Below are positions 7,621 to 16,011 of a stretch of 27,282 nucleotides of DNA, in pieces (positions within the stretch are counted from its first letter, which is position 1; every line of letters begins with the position of its first letter). The stretch lies in the NCBI RefSeq assembly GCF_015234275.1, contig NZ_JADGII010000022.1; one strand, written 5' to 3'. Origin of the DNA: Prosthecochloris ethylica. GTDB lineage: Bacteria; Bacteroidota; Chlorobiia; Chlorobiales; Chlorobiaceae. The notes under the pieces were generated by a model. The model worked only from the letters and a program-made list of their open reading frames with translations, was not told the origin of the DNA and ran no database searches. Position numbers and translations under genes: made by a program.

Positions 7621-8595
7621 TTAATTCTGACGCTTCATAACAAAATCAATGAGCAGATGAAGAGCCCGACGGGACTCCGAATCATCGAATACGTCAAGCG
7701 CGGCTGCCGCACGGTCAGCGAACCCTTCAGCAACATCACGCGCATACTCGAGCCCACCGCTCCGGCGAACGAACTCCATGACCTCACCGCTCTTCATGGC
7801 ACGTTTGCGTGAACTTTTGAGAATCGAACGAATCCTTTTCTGCTCACGGGGCTCCGAATGGCGCAGGGCATAGATCAGCGGAAGAGTTATTTTCTTGTCC
7901 TGAATATCGATACCGAGCTGCTTGCCGGTCTTGCGCGAATCCCCCGTGTAGTCGAGAAGATCGTCACGGATCTGGAACGCAAGCCCCAGGTATTCACCGT
8001 ACTCCTTGAGGGCGGCAATCCGGGTCTCGTCATCGGTTGCGCTGGCCCCGCCCATGGCGCACGATGTGGAAAGCAGTGAAGCTGTTTTATCCGAAATAAC
8101 CTGGAGGTAATCCTCCTCGGTAATATCGAGACTGCGTGTTTTCTGGATCTGAAGGATCTCTCCCTCACTCATCCGTCGCACGGCATCCGACACCATATGC
8201 AGCGAACGATAGTCATTGTGGTCAAGAGAAAACAACAGGCCCTTGGAAAGCATGTAATCACCGATGAGAACAGCGATCTTGTTTTTCCACAATGCATTGA
8301 TTGAAGCCAGGCCCCGCCTCATTTCTGCACCATCGACCACATCGTCATGCACCAGGGTGGCAGAATGCAGCAGCTCGACCATGATCGCCGCCCTGTAGGA
8401 AGAATCCCCGACCCCTCCGCAGACCTTGGCTCCGAGCATGACGAGCAGCGGGCGAACCTGCTTGCCCTGCTGGCGGAGAATGTAGCGCATCACCTTGTCG
8501 ATCAGTGTGTTGTCGCTTTTGAGAGCCTCCCGGTACCTCTTGCGGAACGTTTCAAGCTCGCGGGTGACAGGAACGGTAACATCTTTGATATCCAC
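7621..8595 (-). CDS. All-trans polyprenyl diphosphate synthase (octaprenyl/heptaprenyl type)
   Basis: 324 residues from a GTG at 8595, a length normal for IspB/HepT-like enzymes. It has the first aspartate-rich motif LVHDDVVD, preceded by the helix VELLHSAT, and the second motif FQIRDDLLD followed by GKQLGIDIQDKK. These bind the magnesium and diphosphates during chain elongation of farnesyl or geranyl diphosphate with isopentenyl diphosphate. The product length cannot be read from sequence; in Chlorobi it would feed the menaquinone or chlorobiumquinone tail. The frame is open further upstream to 8739, but that stretch overlaps a strong promoter and has no family resemblance. First gene of an operon with the PASTA protein. 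Confidence 0.9.
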   Translation of the reverse strand: MDIKDVTVPVTRELETFRKRYREALKSDNTLIDKVMRYILRQQGKQVRPLLVMLGAKVCGGVGDSSYRAAIMVELLHSATLVHDDVVDGAEMRRGLASINALWKNKIAVLIGDYMLSKGLLFSLDHNDYRSLHMVSDAVRRMSEGEILQIQKTRSLDITEEDYLQVISDKTASLLSTSCAMGGASATDDETRIAALKEYGEYLGLAFQIRDDLLDYTGDSRKTGKQLGIDIQDKKITLPLIYALRHSEPREQKRIRSILKSSRKRAMKSGEVMEFVRRSGGLEYARDVAEGFADRAAAALDVFDDSESRRALHLLIDFVMKRQN

Positions 8596-8655
8596 TGCGT
8601 GTACTCTTCGTTGAAACTCGTTTCGACCGGCTGAAACATCCCCTGCCTGCCGGTG

Positions 8656-8684
8656 TATATATTTTTCAAGAAAGTATATAACAA
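8656..8684 (-). promoter_or_regulatory. Putative sigma70 promoter for the polyprenyl synthase operon
   Basis: Read on the - strand, TTGTTA (8679-8684) is followed after exactly 17 nt by TATATA (8656-8661). The predicted start point is near 8649, about 54 nt before the GTG at 8595. This supports the shorter GTG start, since the longer open frame would begin upstream of the promoter. Confidence 0.55.
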
Positions 8685-8740
8685 TTCTCTGCCCAAAAAA
8701 AATTTCATCTCTGCAGAGGCGAACCGGACCCAAAAACAAT

Positions 8741-8768
8741 TTGTTCGCAATGTGTAACTTTTTATACT
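8741..8768 (+). promoter_or_regulatory. Putative sigma70 promoter for the outer-membrane protein gene
   Basis: TTGTTC at 8741-8746 and TATACT at 8763-8768 are separated by 16 nt in an A/T-rich divergent intergenic region. The predicted start point is near 8775, upstream of the start chosen at 8839 and just upstream of the alternative ATG at 8788. Confidence 0.45.
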
Positions 8769-8838
8769 ATGTATCGGTTCACGCCGTATGTGCATGAACC
8801 GGCGAATGGAACCTCAACCCAGGACAGCCCGGAATGCG

Positions 8839-9426
8839 ATGAGCAGATTTACCAGCACAGCACGCATGGCCCGTACAGCATCTCTCACCTGTCTGCTGAT
8901 ACTGTCTGCCACGGTTCTCAGGGCTGCACCGCCGTCCCTTTTCGGCATTCAACCTCCATCAGGGGAATCAAAACTCGCTCTGCAGGCCCTGATAGGAAAC
9001 GATGGCGATCCCTCGGGAATCGCGCTGGGCTATTCATATGCATTCAGCAGCCGTCTTTCGGCGAGCGTTCAGCTGCAGCGTACCGGAAACAGCGACCGCA
9101 GTTATGTACGTGGCGAAGTTGCAGCATCGCTTGCCCGCATGAACAATTCCAGTCTCGATGCCTATGCGGGGCTGTCGGGCTCAGGAGGGGATCTCTGCCT
9201 GCACACCGGGCTGTGGGCGCATCTCTATACCGGGCTCCCCCTCTATCTTGTCGCCGGCGTTGAAGCCGGTTTTCCCGACATCGGCAGCGAAAGCGCCGAA
9301 ACCAGCCTGATCGCCGGTATCGAGCTGCCGGTTACCGTCAACCTCGGCTTCTCCCTTCTGAAACAAACCCCGCTGTCCTCCGAAGCCTACGACCATTACG
9401 CGACCGGACTTATTTTTTTCTTCTGA
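8839..9426 (+). CDS. Outer-membrane beta-barrel-like exported protein, hypothetical
   Basis: 195 residues from the ATG at 8839; an in-frame ATG at 8788 would add 17. The N-terminus is a classic signal peptide: basic residues (RFTSTARMAR), a hydrophobic core (LTCLLILSATVL) and an Ala-type cleavage site near RAAPP. The mature part alternates polar and apolar residues in short stretches, such as LALQALIGN, IALGYSYAF and LSASVQLQR, and ends in three phenylalanines, the C-terminal aromatic signature of Bam-assembled barrels. About eight strands fit. No specific family is recognised. tatC follows 26 nt later, so the two are probably co-transcribed. Confidence 0.65.
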   Translation: MSRFTSTARMARTASLTCLLILSATVLRAAPPSLFGIQPPSGESKLALQALIGNDGDPSGIALGYSYAFSSRLSASVQLQRTGNSDRSYVRGEVAASLARMNNSSLDAYAGLSGSGGDLCLHTGLWAHLYTGLPLYLVAGVEAGFPDIGSESAETSLIAGIELPVTVNLGFSLLKQTPLSSEAYDHYATGLIFFF

Positions 9427-9452
9427 ACCAGATGACAAGCTGAAACTACGAC

Positions 9453-10313
9453 ATGAGCATTGAATCGGAATCATCCAGACCGAAGTCACCGGCATCACAG
9501 CTGATGGATGAACAGGTGCTCCCTGCAGAGGCGAATCGTGCCCTTGTCCAGCCGGATGACGAACAGCCGTCTCCTGTCAACGAGAGTGAAGAGATGCACT
9601 TCATCGAACATCTGGATGAACTGCGCTCGCGCCTCATCAGAAGCGGCATAGGGCTCGTTATCGTTACCATCCTGTGTGCGTTCTTCTCTGATCAGCTGGT
9701 CAACGACCTTCTCATCGCCCCGATAAAGAACAGCAGCGACTCCATCGTCCTCCAGAACCTGGTGCCTTACGGACAGATCTCGCTGTATCTGCAGGTCGTC
9801 TTCTTTTCAGGCTTCGTTCTGTCGTTCCCCTATACCGCCTGGCAGATCTGGCAGTTTGTCGTGCCCGGTCTGAAGGACATCGAAAAAAAAGCATCGCGTT
9901 TCGCGATCCTGTTTATCTCCCTGTCGTTTTTTGCCGGAATCGCGTTCGGTTATTTTGTCTTTCTGCCGGTCTCGCTGACCTTTTTTGCAGGATTCGGCAC
10001 CACCCAGATCGAAAACAATATTGCCATCCAGGACTACATCAGCTTTTTTGTCGGGGCCCTGCTGACAGCTGGCCTGGTATTCGAACTTCCCTTCATCTCC
10101 TACATTCTTTCGAAAATCGGCCTCCTGACCCCGGCGTTCATGAAATTCTACCGCAAGCACGCCATCGTTGCCCTCCTGATTGTCGCAGCACTGGTCACCC
10201 CATCGACCGACCTTGTCACACAACTGGTCATCGCCATCCCGATGATCCTGCTCTACGAAATCAGCATCTGGATCTCCGGATACGTCAACCGCAACAACGA
10301 AGCACTCCGATAA
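9453..10313 (+). CDS. tatC: Sec-independent (Tat) translocase subunit TatC
   Basis: 286 residues. Residues 1-45 are a polar, acidic extension longer than in E. coli TatC. The family hallmark EMHFIEHLDELRSRLI follows (about 47-62), then six membrane segments, with the conserved F-x-P-x-L region PVSLTFFAGFG before transmembrane segment 3-4 and the LLTAGLVFELPF stretch near residue 205-216. TatC recognises twin-arginine signal peptides and, with TatA/B, exports folded cofactor proteins across the inner membrane. No tatA or tatB is next to it here. The esterase gene begins 5 nt after the stop, so they are likely in one transcript. Confidence 0.93.
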   Translation: MSIESESSRPKSPASQLMDEQVLPAEANRALVQPDDEQPSPVNESEEMHFIEHLDELRSRLIRSGIGLVIVTILCAFFSDQLVNDLLIAPIKNSSDSIVLQNLVPYGQISLYLQVVFFSGFVLSFPYTAWQIWQFVVPGLKDIEKKASRFAILFISLSFFAGIAFGYFVFLPVSLTFFAGFGTTQIENNIAIQDYISFFVGALLTAGLVFELPFISYILSKIGLLTPAFMKFYRKHAIVALLIVAALVTPSTDLVTQLVIAIPMILLYEISIWISGYVNRNNEALR

Positions 10314-10318
10314 CCCGT

Positions 10319-11350
10319 ATGACAGAGCGAACACCCCAACCCTACATGACATTTCCCGCAGTCGACGGGCACACACTGGAACACAATCCGCTCGGCGACC
10401 CGGCCGTGCGGCATGTACCGGTCTTCCTTCCCCCCTCGTACGACGGCAGAAAACGGTTCGGGGTGATTTTCCTGCTTTCGGGATTTGCAGGCACCGGGAG
10501 CAGCTTCCTGAATTACCGGTTCGGGCGCCCGACGCTCCCCGAACAGATGGCCGGGCTGATGCGACAGGGACTGATGGATGAAGCTCTCATCGTCATGCCT
10601 GACTGCATGACGATGTACGGCGGATCACAGTATGTCGATTCCACGGCAACCGGCCCTTACGAAACCTACCTGACCGAAGAACTCGTTCCATTTATCGACA
10701 GGCACTTCGCTACCCTGCCGCATGCCGCCAACCGCGCAGTAGCCGGTAAATCATCCGGTGGATTCGCAGCTCTCAGGCTTGCCATGCGCCATCCCGGACT
10801 GTTCGGAGCTGCCGCGTGCCACAGCGGAGACATGAATTTCGAGCTGAGCTACCGCTCGTCATTCCCGGCAGCGGCCCGTATCCTGGAGAAATACAACGGC
10901 AGTCTTTCGGCGTTTTTCACGGCATGGCAGCAGGCCGACAAAAAACCGTCGAGCGAGTTTCCCCTGATCGACATGATGGCGATGGCCGCATGCTATTCTC
11001 CCGATCCCTCACAGACGCCCCCCGAAAACATGCGCCTGCCGTTCTCACCCGAAACATGCGACCTGGTAGAGGATGTCTGGCAGGAGTGGCTGGGGTTCGA
11101 CCCGTTGACGATGATCGAGGAGGAACACTACGCCGAAGCGCTCAGAAACCTCCGGCTCCTCTACCTCGATTGCGGAAGCTTCGACGAATACCATCTGCAG
11201 TTCGGACACAGAAAATTCTCGGCACGGGCCCGCGAACTCGATATCCCGCACCGGTATGAGGAATTTCCCGATACTCATGGCGACACCTCGTACCGCTACA
11301 GCGTATCCCTGCCGCTCCTGGCCGGGGTTGTTTCCTCCGAACCCGGTTGA
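10319..11350 (+). CDS. Alpha/beta-hydrolase, esterase D/putative esterase family
   Basis: 343 residues. VPVFLPPSYDG near 33-43 and VIFLLSGFAG near 49-58 give the opening strands and oxyanion-hole region. The nucleophile elbow is G-K-S-S-G at 143-147, with S145 the likely catalytic serine. The acid is probably in DCGSFDEY and the catalytic histidine in DTHGDTSYR near residue 320. This matches the esterase family that includes S-formylglutathione hydrolase-like and enterochelin-esterase-like enzymes. No signal peptide is seen, so it is probably cytoplasmic. The natural substrate cannot be told. It ends 10 nt before the convergent coaE stop. Confidence 0.8.
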   Translation: MTERTPQPYMTFPAVDGHTLEHNPLGDPAVRHVPVFLPPSYDGRKRFGVIFLLSGFAGTGSSFLNYRFGRPTLPEQMAGLMRQGLMDEALIVMPDCMTMYGGSQYVDSTATGPYETYLTEELVPFIDRHFATLPHAANRAVAGKSSGGFAALRLAMRHPGLFGAAACHSGDMNFELSYRSSFPAAARILEKYNGSLSAFFTAWQQADKKPSSEFPLIDMMAMAACYSPDPSQTPPENMRLPFSPETCDLVEDVWQEWLGFDPLTMIEEEHYAEALRNLRLLYLDCGSFDEYHLQFGHRKFSARARELDIPHRYEEFPDTHGDTSYRYSVSLPLLAGVVSSEPG

Positions 11351-11360
11351 GGGCCTGTGT

Positions 11361-11996
11361 TCAGCCGGGCACGTGGTATTTCGCCCTGATCATGTCATAC
11401 ACGCTGTCCGTACGGGCTCGAAGCTCTTCGAGCGACCCGTTGTTGTCGATCACGTAATCCGCCCTTTGTTCCAGCTCTTCCTGAGGCCACTGCGCGCGTA
11501 TACGTCGAAGCACCTCATCGCGTGACGTCATGCCCCGGTCAAGTGCCCGCTGAACACGTATCTGCATATCGGCGACAACCACGATGATCTCGTCGAGCCC
11601 CCGGTCGGCCCCCGACTCGAAAAGAATGGCGGCTTCCTTGACCAGCATCCCGACTCCGTCGCGCCCGGCCTCCCGAACAGCCTCGTCGAATGCCGTACGC
11701 ACCCTCGGGTGGATAATCCCGTTCAGACGCCTGAGAAGGCCTGCATCGCTGAACACCCGACGGGCAATCATCGCCCTGTCGGCGACCAGGCGACCGTCCC
11801 TGTCCCTGGAATACACACCCTCCCCGAACAGCTGCACCATTGCCTCGACCACCCCCGGATCGTTCACCTGGAGAGAACGGGCAACCCTGTCGGCCTCAAA
11901 CAGCCGGCACCCCCGATCTGCCAGAAACCTGCAGACCGTACTCTTTCCGCTACCGAGGCCTCCGGTCACGCCGATCAGCACAGGAGATTTCTTCAC
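11361..11996 (-). CDS. coaE: Dephospho-CoA kinase
   Basis: 211 residues, the usual CoaE length. The P-loop is GGLGSGKST at 12-20; DADRVAR-like EADRVARSL lies near 34-42, and the LID/CoA-binding stretch IHPRVR is near residue 97-102. The enzyme phosphorylates the 3'-hydroxyl of dephospho-CoA with ATP, the last step of coenzyme A synthesis. It starts with GTG at 11996, within a GTGA overlap with the stop of the upstream lipoprotein gene (4-nt overlap), so translation is probably coupled. Confidence 0.93.
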   Translation of the reverse strand: MKKSPVLIGVTGGLGSGKSTVCRFLADRGCRLFEADRVARSLQVNDPGVVEAMVQLFGEGVYSRDRDGRLVADRAMIARRVFSDAGLLRRLNGIIHPRVRTAFDEAVREAGRDGVGMLVKEAAILFESGADRGLDEIIVVVADMQIRVQRALDRGMTSRDEVLRRIRAQWPQEELEQRADYVIDNNGSLEELRARTDSVYDMIRAKYHVPG

Positions 11997-12337
11997 TCTC
12001 CGCCCCCCTCTGCACCAGAATCGTCAAGCCGGGAACGGATGTCGAGCAACACCTGCTTCCACAGCCCCGGCCGTTCCTGGTAGCGTTCAGCCCGCTCATG
12101 AAGCAGTTCGAGAGAGAGGTCATGCCTGTCGAGCAGGGAATCGATATGATCGCGAGGCATCAGGGCGGACGAATCGCGGCCGTCAGCCGCAAGTCCCCCG
12201 GTAAGAAGATACTCCGAGTAAAACGCCGCAAAACGCCGGTCGACATCATCGAGCCGGGGCTCTTCAGCGCCCGAACAGCCCGACAGGGCGGCTGGCAGCA
12301 GGATACAGCAGCAGAGAAAACGTTGAACTGCACTCAT
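11993..12337 (-). CDS. Small putative lipoprotein upstream of coaE
   Basis: 114 residues. The N-terminus MSAVQRFLCCCILLPAALSG is a lipoprotein signal with lipobox LSGC (lipidated Cys near residue 21), followed by a charged, mostly helical mature part rich in Asp, Arg and Leu. The mature part resembles the helical DUF4296-like lipoproteins common in Bacteroidota/Chlorobi (a short helical hairpin with Y-x-E-Y-L-x-x-G and an H-x-H/D-x-S-L-E-like pair), but the family assignment is tentative. Its stop overlaps the coaE GTG by 4 nt. A role at the periplasmic face of a membrane is inferred from the lipobox only. Confidence 0.7.
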   Translation of the reverse strand: MSAVQRFLCCCILLPAALSGCSGAEEPRLDDVDRRFAAFYSEYLLTGGLAADGRDSSALMPRDHIDSLLDRHDLSLELLHERAERYQERPGLWKQVLLDIRSRLDDSGAEGGGE

Positions 12338-12509
12338 TGGTCTTGCTGTTGAAGATGATTGAATCTGGTACAGCTGAAAGAAGCAGAATTTTTCGGAAAA
12401 AAACCCGCCGCACCGAAACTAAATCAGATGATGAAAAGTTAACACACGTAAACATGCGATATTTCAATCAATGCATGCCGCATCCTCTAAACACAACACA
12501 CATTTTCTT

Positions 12510-13115
12510 ATGGCTTACGAACAACCATCACTGCCGTACGCTGAAAACGCGCTGGAACCCCATATTTCCGCCAACACCATCAGTTTTCATTACGGCAAAC
12601 ACCACGCAACGTACGTCAAGAAATTCAATGACATGGTCCAGGGCACGCCGTATGATGACCAGGGAATTGAAGAGGTAGTCAAAGCCGTTGCCGGTGACAG
12701 CAGCAAAACAGGAATTTTCAATAACGGGGCCCAGGCCTGGAATCACAGTTTTTACTGGAACTGCCTCAGTCCTGACGGCGGAGGGAAACCATCAGGGGCA
12801 CTTGCCGATAAAATCGATCAGGATTTCGGCAGCTACGATGCCTTCCGTGATGAACTCGCCAATGCCGCCGCCACACAGTTCGGCAGTGGCTGGGCTTGGC
12901 TCGTCATGGATAACGGCAGCCTCAAGGTCGTAAAAACCGCCAATGCGCAGACACCGCTGACAGAAGGGATGACTCCCATTCTGACCATCGATGTCTGGGA
13001 GCACGCCTACTACCTCGATTACCAGAACAGGCGCCCAGACTATGTCGCAAGCCTGATCGACAACCTCGTCAACTGGGAGTTCGCCACGGCAAACTTCGAA
13101 GCCGCACAGGCCTGA
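12510..13115 (+). CDS. sodB: Superoxide dismutase, Fe type
   Basis: 201 residues from the ATG at 12510 (MAYEQPSLPY); the frame is open further upstream but the family begins here. Metal ligands are visible in the HYGKHHATYV helix (His near 26), the NHSFYWN motif (His near 77), and DVWEHAYY (Asp and His near 161 and 165). The FNNGAQAWNH segment has glutamine at the position that favours Fe-SOD; Mn enzymes usually have Gly-Gly-His there. It is a cytoplasmic enzyme turning superoxide into hydrogen peroxide and oxygen, here serving oxygen tolerance in an anaerobic phototroph. A strong terminator follows directly, so it appears to be transcribed alone. Confidence 0.95.
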   Translation: MAYEQPSLPYAENALEPHISANTISFHYGKHHATYVKKFNDMVQGTPYDDQGIEEVVKAVAGDSSKTGIFNNGAQAWNHSFYWNCLSPDGGGKPSGALADKIDQDFGSYDAFRDELANAAATQFGSGWAWLVMDNGSLKVVKTANAQTPLTEGMTPILTIDVWEHAYYLDYQNRRPDYVASLIDNLVNWEFATANFEAAQA

Positions 13116-13120
13116 ACGCA

Positions 13121-13162
13121 AACAGGCTGTCGCACGCACTCACGCGACAGCCTGTTTTTTTT
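13121..13162 (+). terminator. Rho-independent terminator after sodB
   Basis: A 13-bp perfect stem, AACAGGCTGTCGC (13121-13133) with GCGACAGCCTGTT (13144-13156), a 10-nt loop, and an uninterrupted T-run immediately after. It begins 5 nt after the sodB stop. This is the only textbook intrinsic terminator seen in the window. Confidence 0.93.
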
Positions 13163-13250
13163 ACGGATGAACACCCTCTTCTCCCTTTCTCACAGAGAAT
13201 TTTCCTGACCGTCTGCCACCGAGAACGAAGCTTTTCCCGCCGGGGAGATC

Positions 13251-13266
13251 GGTGTCGAACGACACC
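13251..13266 (-). other. Compact hairpin just after the DUF4292 stop
   Basis: GGTGTC (13251-13256) and GACACC (13261-13266) form a tight stem with a 4-nt loop, 2 nt beyond the stop of the - strand DUF4292 gene. There is no T-run after it on that strand, so it may be a processing or stability hairpin and not a terminator. Confidence 0.35.
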
Positions 13267-13268
13267 CG

Positions 13269-14132
13269 TCACAGCCACGGCAGCAGCCCCAGGCGATCCA
13301 GGTCTATCACCCTGACATTTTCGGGCATGCGATACTCGATCGTTTTCCGGCGGGTATCGACGGTTCGCTCATCGTACCCGATCACCATTTCATGGGCCCC
13401 CCCGCCGTTGAGACGCTGATCATGCAGCACCAGCTCGATATCACGAGGCAGGGATACCGAACGTCCTTCAAGACGGTAGGTCATGAACCCGGAAAACTTC
13501 ATTTCGACAAGCACCCGGCCATCAGGATTCATCACCTTCATGGCCTCGATCTGCCTGGTCAGGGGATTGACCAGCACCTCACGTCGCCCGGACCGGGTCC
13601 TGACAAGGTAACTGACCATTCCCTCGCCGCTTTTGACCGATTCGATCGCTCCGATCGGTTCACGCAGAGCTACCAGCCCGAACAGTGCTTCCGACAAAAA
13701 TTCGTAATCGGAACGCAGCCCGAGAATCTTTTCCATATTGTCCGGCGTATTTCGACCGGCAAGCAACCGGCTGTTGAGCATGTCATGCACAAACAGCGAG
13801 TCCGGCCTGAAAAGCATATCCGCCACCGGCCATCCCAGAAGACCGGCACTGATGATAATGCGCATATCACCGGCACGATTGAGCTGAATATTCGAGTACA
13901 CACGCTCCTGGCGGCGCGGAGTGCTGATCCAGATATCGGCATAACCGTCCAGCGAGCGTACCGGATCCGATGAAGCCGACACCTCCTGGTACAGCAACGC
14001 CAGCTCGGAGGTGAGGCCCGCAGCTTCGCTGGGCCACTCCTGCCGGGTAACGGTCCTGAATTCCGTACAACTGCTCATCAGCACCATGAGAGCCAATAGT
14101 GCAAAAAACTGCATCCCCCTGATAGTGATCAC
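13269..14132 (-). CDS. DUF4292-family lipoprotein
   Basis: 287 residues from a GTG at 14132, chosen because it gives the signal peptide a basic n-region (MITIRG); the ATG at 14114 would leave none. The lipobox LMSSC puts the lipidated Cys near residue 22. The mature part has the DUF4292 layout: an early SLDGYADIWISTPRRQERVYSN-like strand pair, a central DMLFRPDSLFVHD section, and a C-terminal block with QIEAMKV, VEMKFSGF and LPRDIEL strands. It resembles the LolA/LolB-like half-barrels that handle lipids or lipoproteins, and the family is widespread in Bacteroidota and Chlorobi. A role in outer-membrane biogenesis is inferred from fold and lipidation. Confidence 0.75.
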   Translation of the reverse strand: MITIRGMQFFALLALMVLMSSCTEFRTVTRQEWPSEAAGLTSELALLYQEVSASSDPVRSLDGYADIWISTPRRQERVYSNIQLNRAGDMRIIISAGLLGWPVADMLFRPDSLFVHDMLNSRLLAGRNTPDNMEKILGLRSDYEFLSEALFGLVALREPIGAIESVKSGEGMVSYLVRTRSGRREVLVNPLTRQIEAMKVMNPDGRVLVEMKFSGFMTYRLEGRSVSLPRDIELVLHDQRLNGGGAHEMVIGYDERTVDTRRKTIEYRMPENVRVIDLDRLGLLPWL

Positions 14133-14209
14133 GTGACAAGTGGTTTAAACGTTTTTTAAATTCTTCTCTCAACCCTACATTGAGGGCTCGAAACTCAAAC
14201 ACCATAGCC

Positions 14210-15394
14210 ATGCACGAACTTTATCTCAAGCCCGGTGAGCACCGCAGACTGTTCAAGGGACACCTCTGGTCATTCAGCAACGAACTGCAGTCGCTGCCCC
14301 GCGACATTGCTGCCGGCGAAACCGTCCGGCTGTTCACGCATGACAGGAAACCGGTCGGCACCGGTTTCTACAATCCCCAGTCGCTGATAGCCTTCCGGCT
14401 GCTGTCGAGAAAAAGCGAACTGCCTGATGAAGGGTTCTTTACCCGCAAGATAACCGAAGCCCTCTCGTTACGCAACAAACTCTATCCATCCGGGGAGACA
14501 AATGCGTTCCGCGTGGTGCATGGGGAATCAGATGGCTTGCCCGGCCTGGTCATCGACCGTTTCAGCGACGCCGTGGTCATCCAGTCGTTTTCGGCCGGTA
14601 TGGACCGGCACCTGCCGCTGATCTGTGATGTCCTGACGCAGCTGTTCCGGCCTGCATGCATCATCATCCGCAATGAATCGGTTCTCAGGGAACTCGAAGG
14701 CATACCGCTCTACAAGAAAATCGTCCATGGCGACGAACGTGATGCCATCCAGACCATCCACGATGCCGGCATCAGCTACAAAGCCCACCTCTTCGAAGGT
14801 CACAAAACCGGTTTTTTTCTCGATCAGCGTGAAAATCGCCGTATGGTACGAAGGCTCTCCGGGGGGGCTGACACCCTCGACGTCTTTACCAGCGACGGCG
14901 GGTTCGGTCTGAACGCCCTGCAGGGCGGCGCATCTGCCCTGACAATGGTTGACATTTCGGCCGGTGCTCTGGAACGGGCCTGTGCCAATGCAGACCTGAA
15001 CGGATTCAGGACGTATACAGCGCTCAACGGCGATGCGTTCGAGATCATGCAACGCCTCGTCAGTGAACGAAAGACCTTCGACCTGGTCATTCTCGATCCA
15101 CCAAGTTTCACCAAAAGCCGCAAAAACCTGCCGAAAGCCCTGCAGGCATACAAAAAGCTCAACCGGCTGGGCCTCGAGCTGACTAAGAACGGCGGTTTTC
15201 TGGCTACGGCATCCTGTTCACGGCATGCGTCCGAAGCCGACTTTCTCCAGGCAGTCCAGCATGCATCGAGAACAGCCGGCAAACATATCCGCATGGTCTA
15301 CAAGAATTCACAGCCGGCAGACCATCCTGTCCTGCTCTCCATGCCGGAAACAAGCTACCTGAAATTCGCCTGTTTCTATGTCACGGAAGGGTGA
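14210..15394 (+). CDS. rlmI: Class I SAM-dependent RNA m5C methyltransferase, RlmI-like
   Basis: 394 residues from the ATG at 14210 (MHELYLKPGEHRRL). It has an N-terminal PUA-like domain (about 1-75, with GHLWSFSNEL), a linker with FLDQRENRR, and a Rossmann methyltransferase domain whose SAM motif is DVFTSDGGFGLNAL. Motif IV is DPPSFTKSR and the TASCSRH motif carries the likely catalytic cysteine. Length and order match RlmI, which makes m5C1962 in 23S rRNA. Its 3' end overlaps the convergent HAD nucleotidase gene by 19 bp (15376-15394). The target base in this organism is inferred from the family. Confidence 0.87.
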   Translation: MHELYLKPGEHRRLFKGHLWSFSNELQSLPRDIAAGETVRLFTHDRKPVGTGFYNPQSLIAFRLLSRKSELPDEGFFTRKITEALSLRNKLYPSGETNAFRVVHGESDGLPGLVIDRFSDAVVIQSFSAGMDRHLPLICDVLTQLFRPACIIIRNESVLRELEGIPLYKKIVHGDERDAIQTIHDAGISYKAHLFEGHKTGFFLDQRENRRMVRRLSGGADTLDVFTSDGGFGLNALQGGASALTMVDISAGALERACANADLNGFRTYTALNGDAFEIMQRLVSERKTFDLVILDPPSFTKSRKNLPKALQAYKKLNRLGLELTKNGGFLATASCSRHASEADFLQAVQHASRTAGKHIRMVYKNSQPADHPVLLSMPETSYLKFACFYVTEG

Positions 15395-15978
15395 GTATCC
15401 GTCAGCAGATCGTCACGGCAGGTAATCAACCGGTACACCTCTGCCCAGGAGTCCGCCCGGGGAGGAGCCACATGCCGGTTGGTACTGTTGGCGAAACAGA
15501 TGGTCGTATGCCCTGAATTTCTCAGCTGCTCGACATTGGCCGGATTGTCCTCGATATAGATGTCGGCCCCGACAGCGGACTTTTCTTTCATGAAGCAGAG
15601 ATCCCAGTACGGAATCCCGTGACGATCGAGCCAGGCTACGGTCTGGCTGACAGCAGAGGCATGTGAATAATGAATGAACAGGCGGTGCGTGATGATACGG
15701 ATATGATAGCCTTCATCGGACAGCATCCGCAGATAACGGCGCGCCCCGGGAATCATGGGCATGGTTTCAAACAGCTCACGCTGATGGAGCGCAAACCGGT
15801 GCAGGCTGTCGTACCCGCCCGGAGAAATACCCCATTCGCCGAGCCCGTATGACACATCGCTCGTCAGCGAATCGAGAGGGCGCTCAAACCATTCGGCTGC
15901 AATTTCGCGCATACGACCGTAAAAGTCGGCGCACACTCCGTCGAGATCGACTCCGATCACCGGTTTCCTGCTCTTCAT
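15376..15978 (-). CDS. HAD-family 5'(3')-nucleotidase-like protein
   Basis: 200 residues. Motif I is GVDLDGVCADFY (about 9-20), with the nucleophile and acid aspartates. A helical cap follows (residues about 25-75), then the Thr of RIITHRLF as motif II, a lysine in MKEKSAVGADIYIEDNP, and the E-D-N-P acidic pair as motif IV. The pattern fits the NT5C/deoxy-nucleotidase group, which dephosphorylates nucleoside monophosphates; the exact substrate is unknown. It is downstream of the thioredoxin/TPR gene on the same strand with a 33-nt gap. Its last six codons overlap the end of rlmI on the other strand. Confidence 0.75.
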   Translation of the reverse strand: MKSRKPVIGVDLDGVCADFYGRMREIAAEWFERPLDSLTSDVSYGLGEWGISPGGYDSLHRFALHQRELFETMPMIPGARRYLRMLSDEGYHIRIITHRLFIHYSHASAVSQTVAWLDRHGIPYWDLCFMKEKSAVGADIYIEDNPANVEQLRNSGHTTICFANSTNRHVAPPRADSWAEVYRLITCRDDLLTDTHPSVT

Positions 15979-16011
15979 TCCGGCCTGTCCTTTTCGTGGT
16001 TTTCCATCAGG

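Noticed and set aside
13392..13973. 193-codon + strand frame opposite the DUF4292 gene
   Set aside because: It lies fully antisense to a convincing lipoprotein gene and shows no domain or signal peptide.
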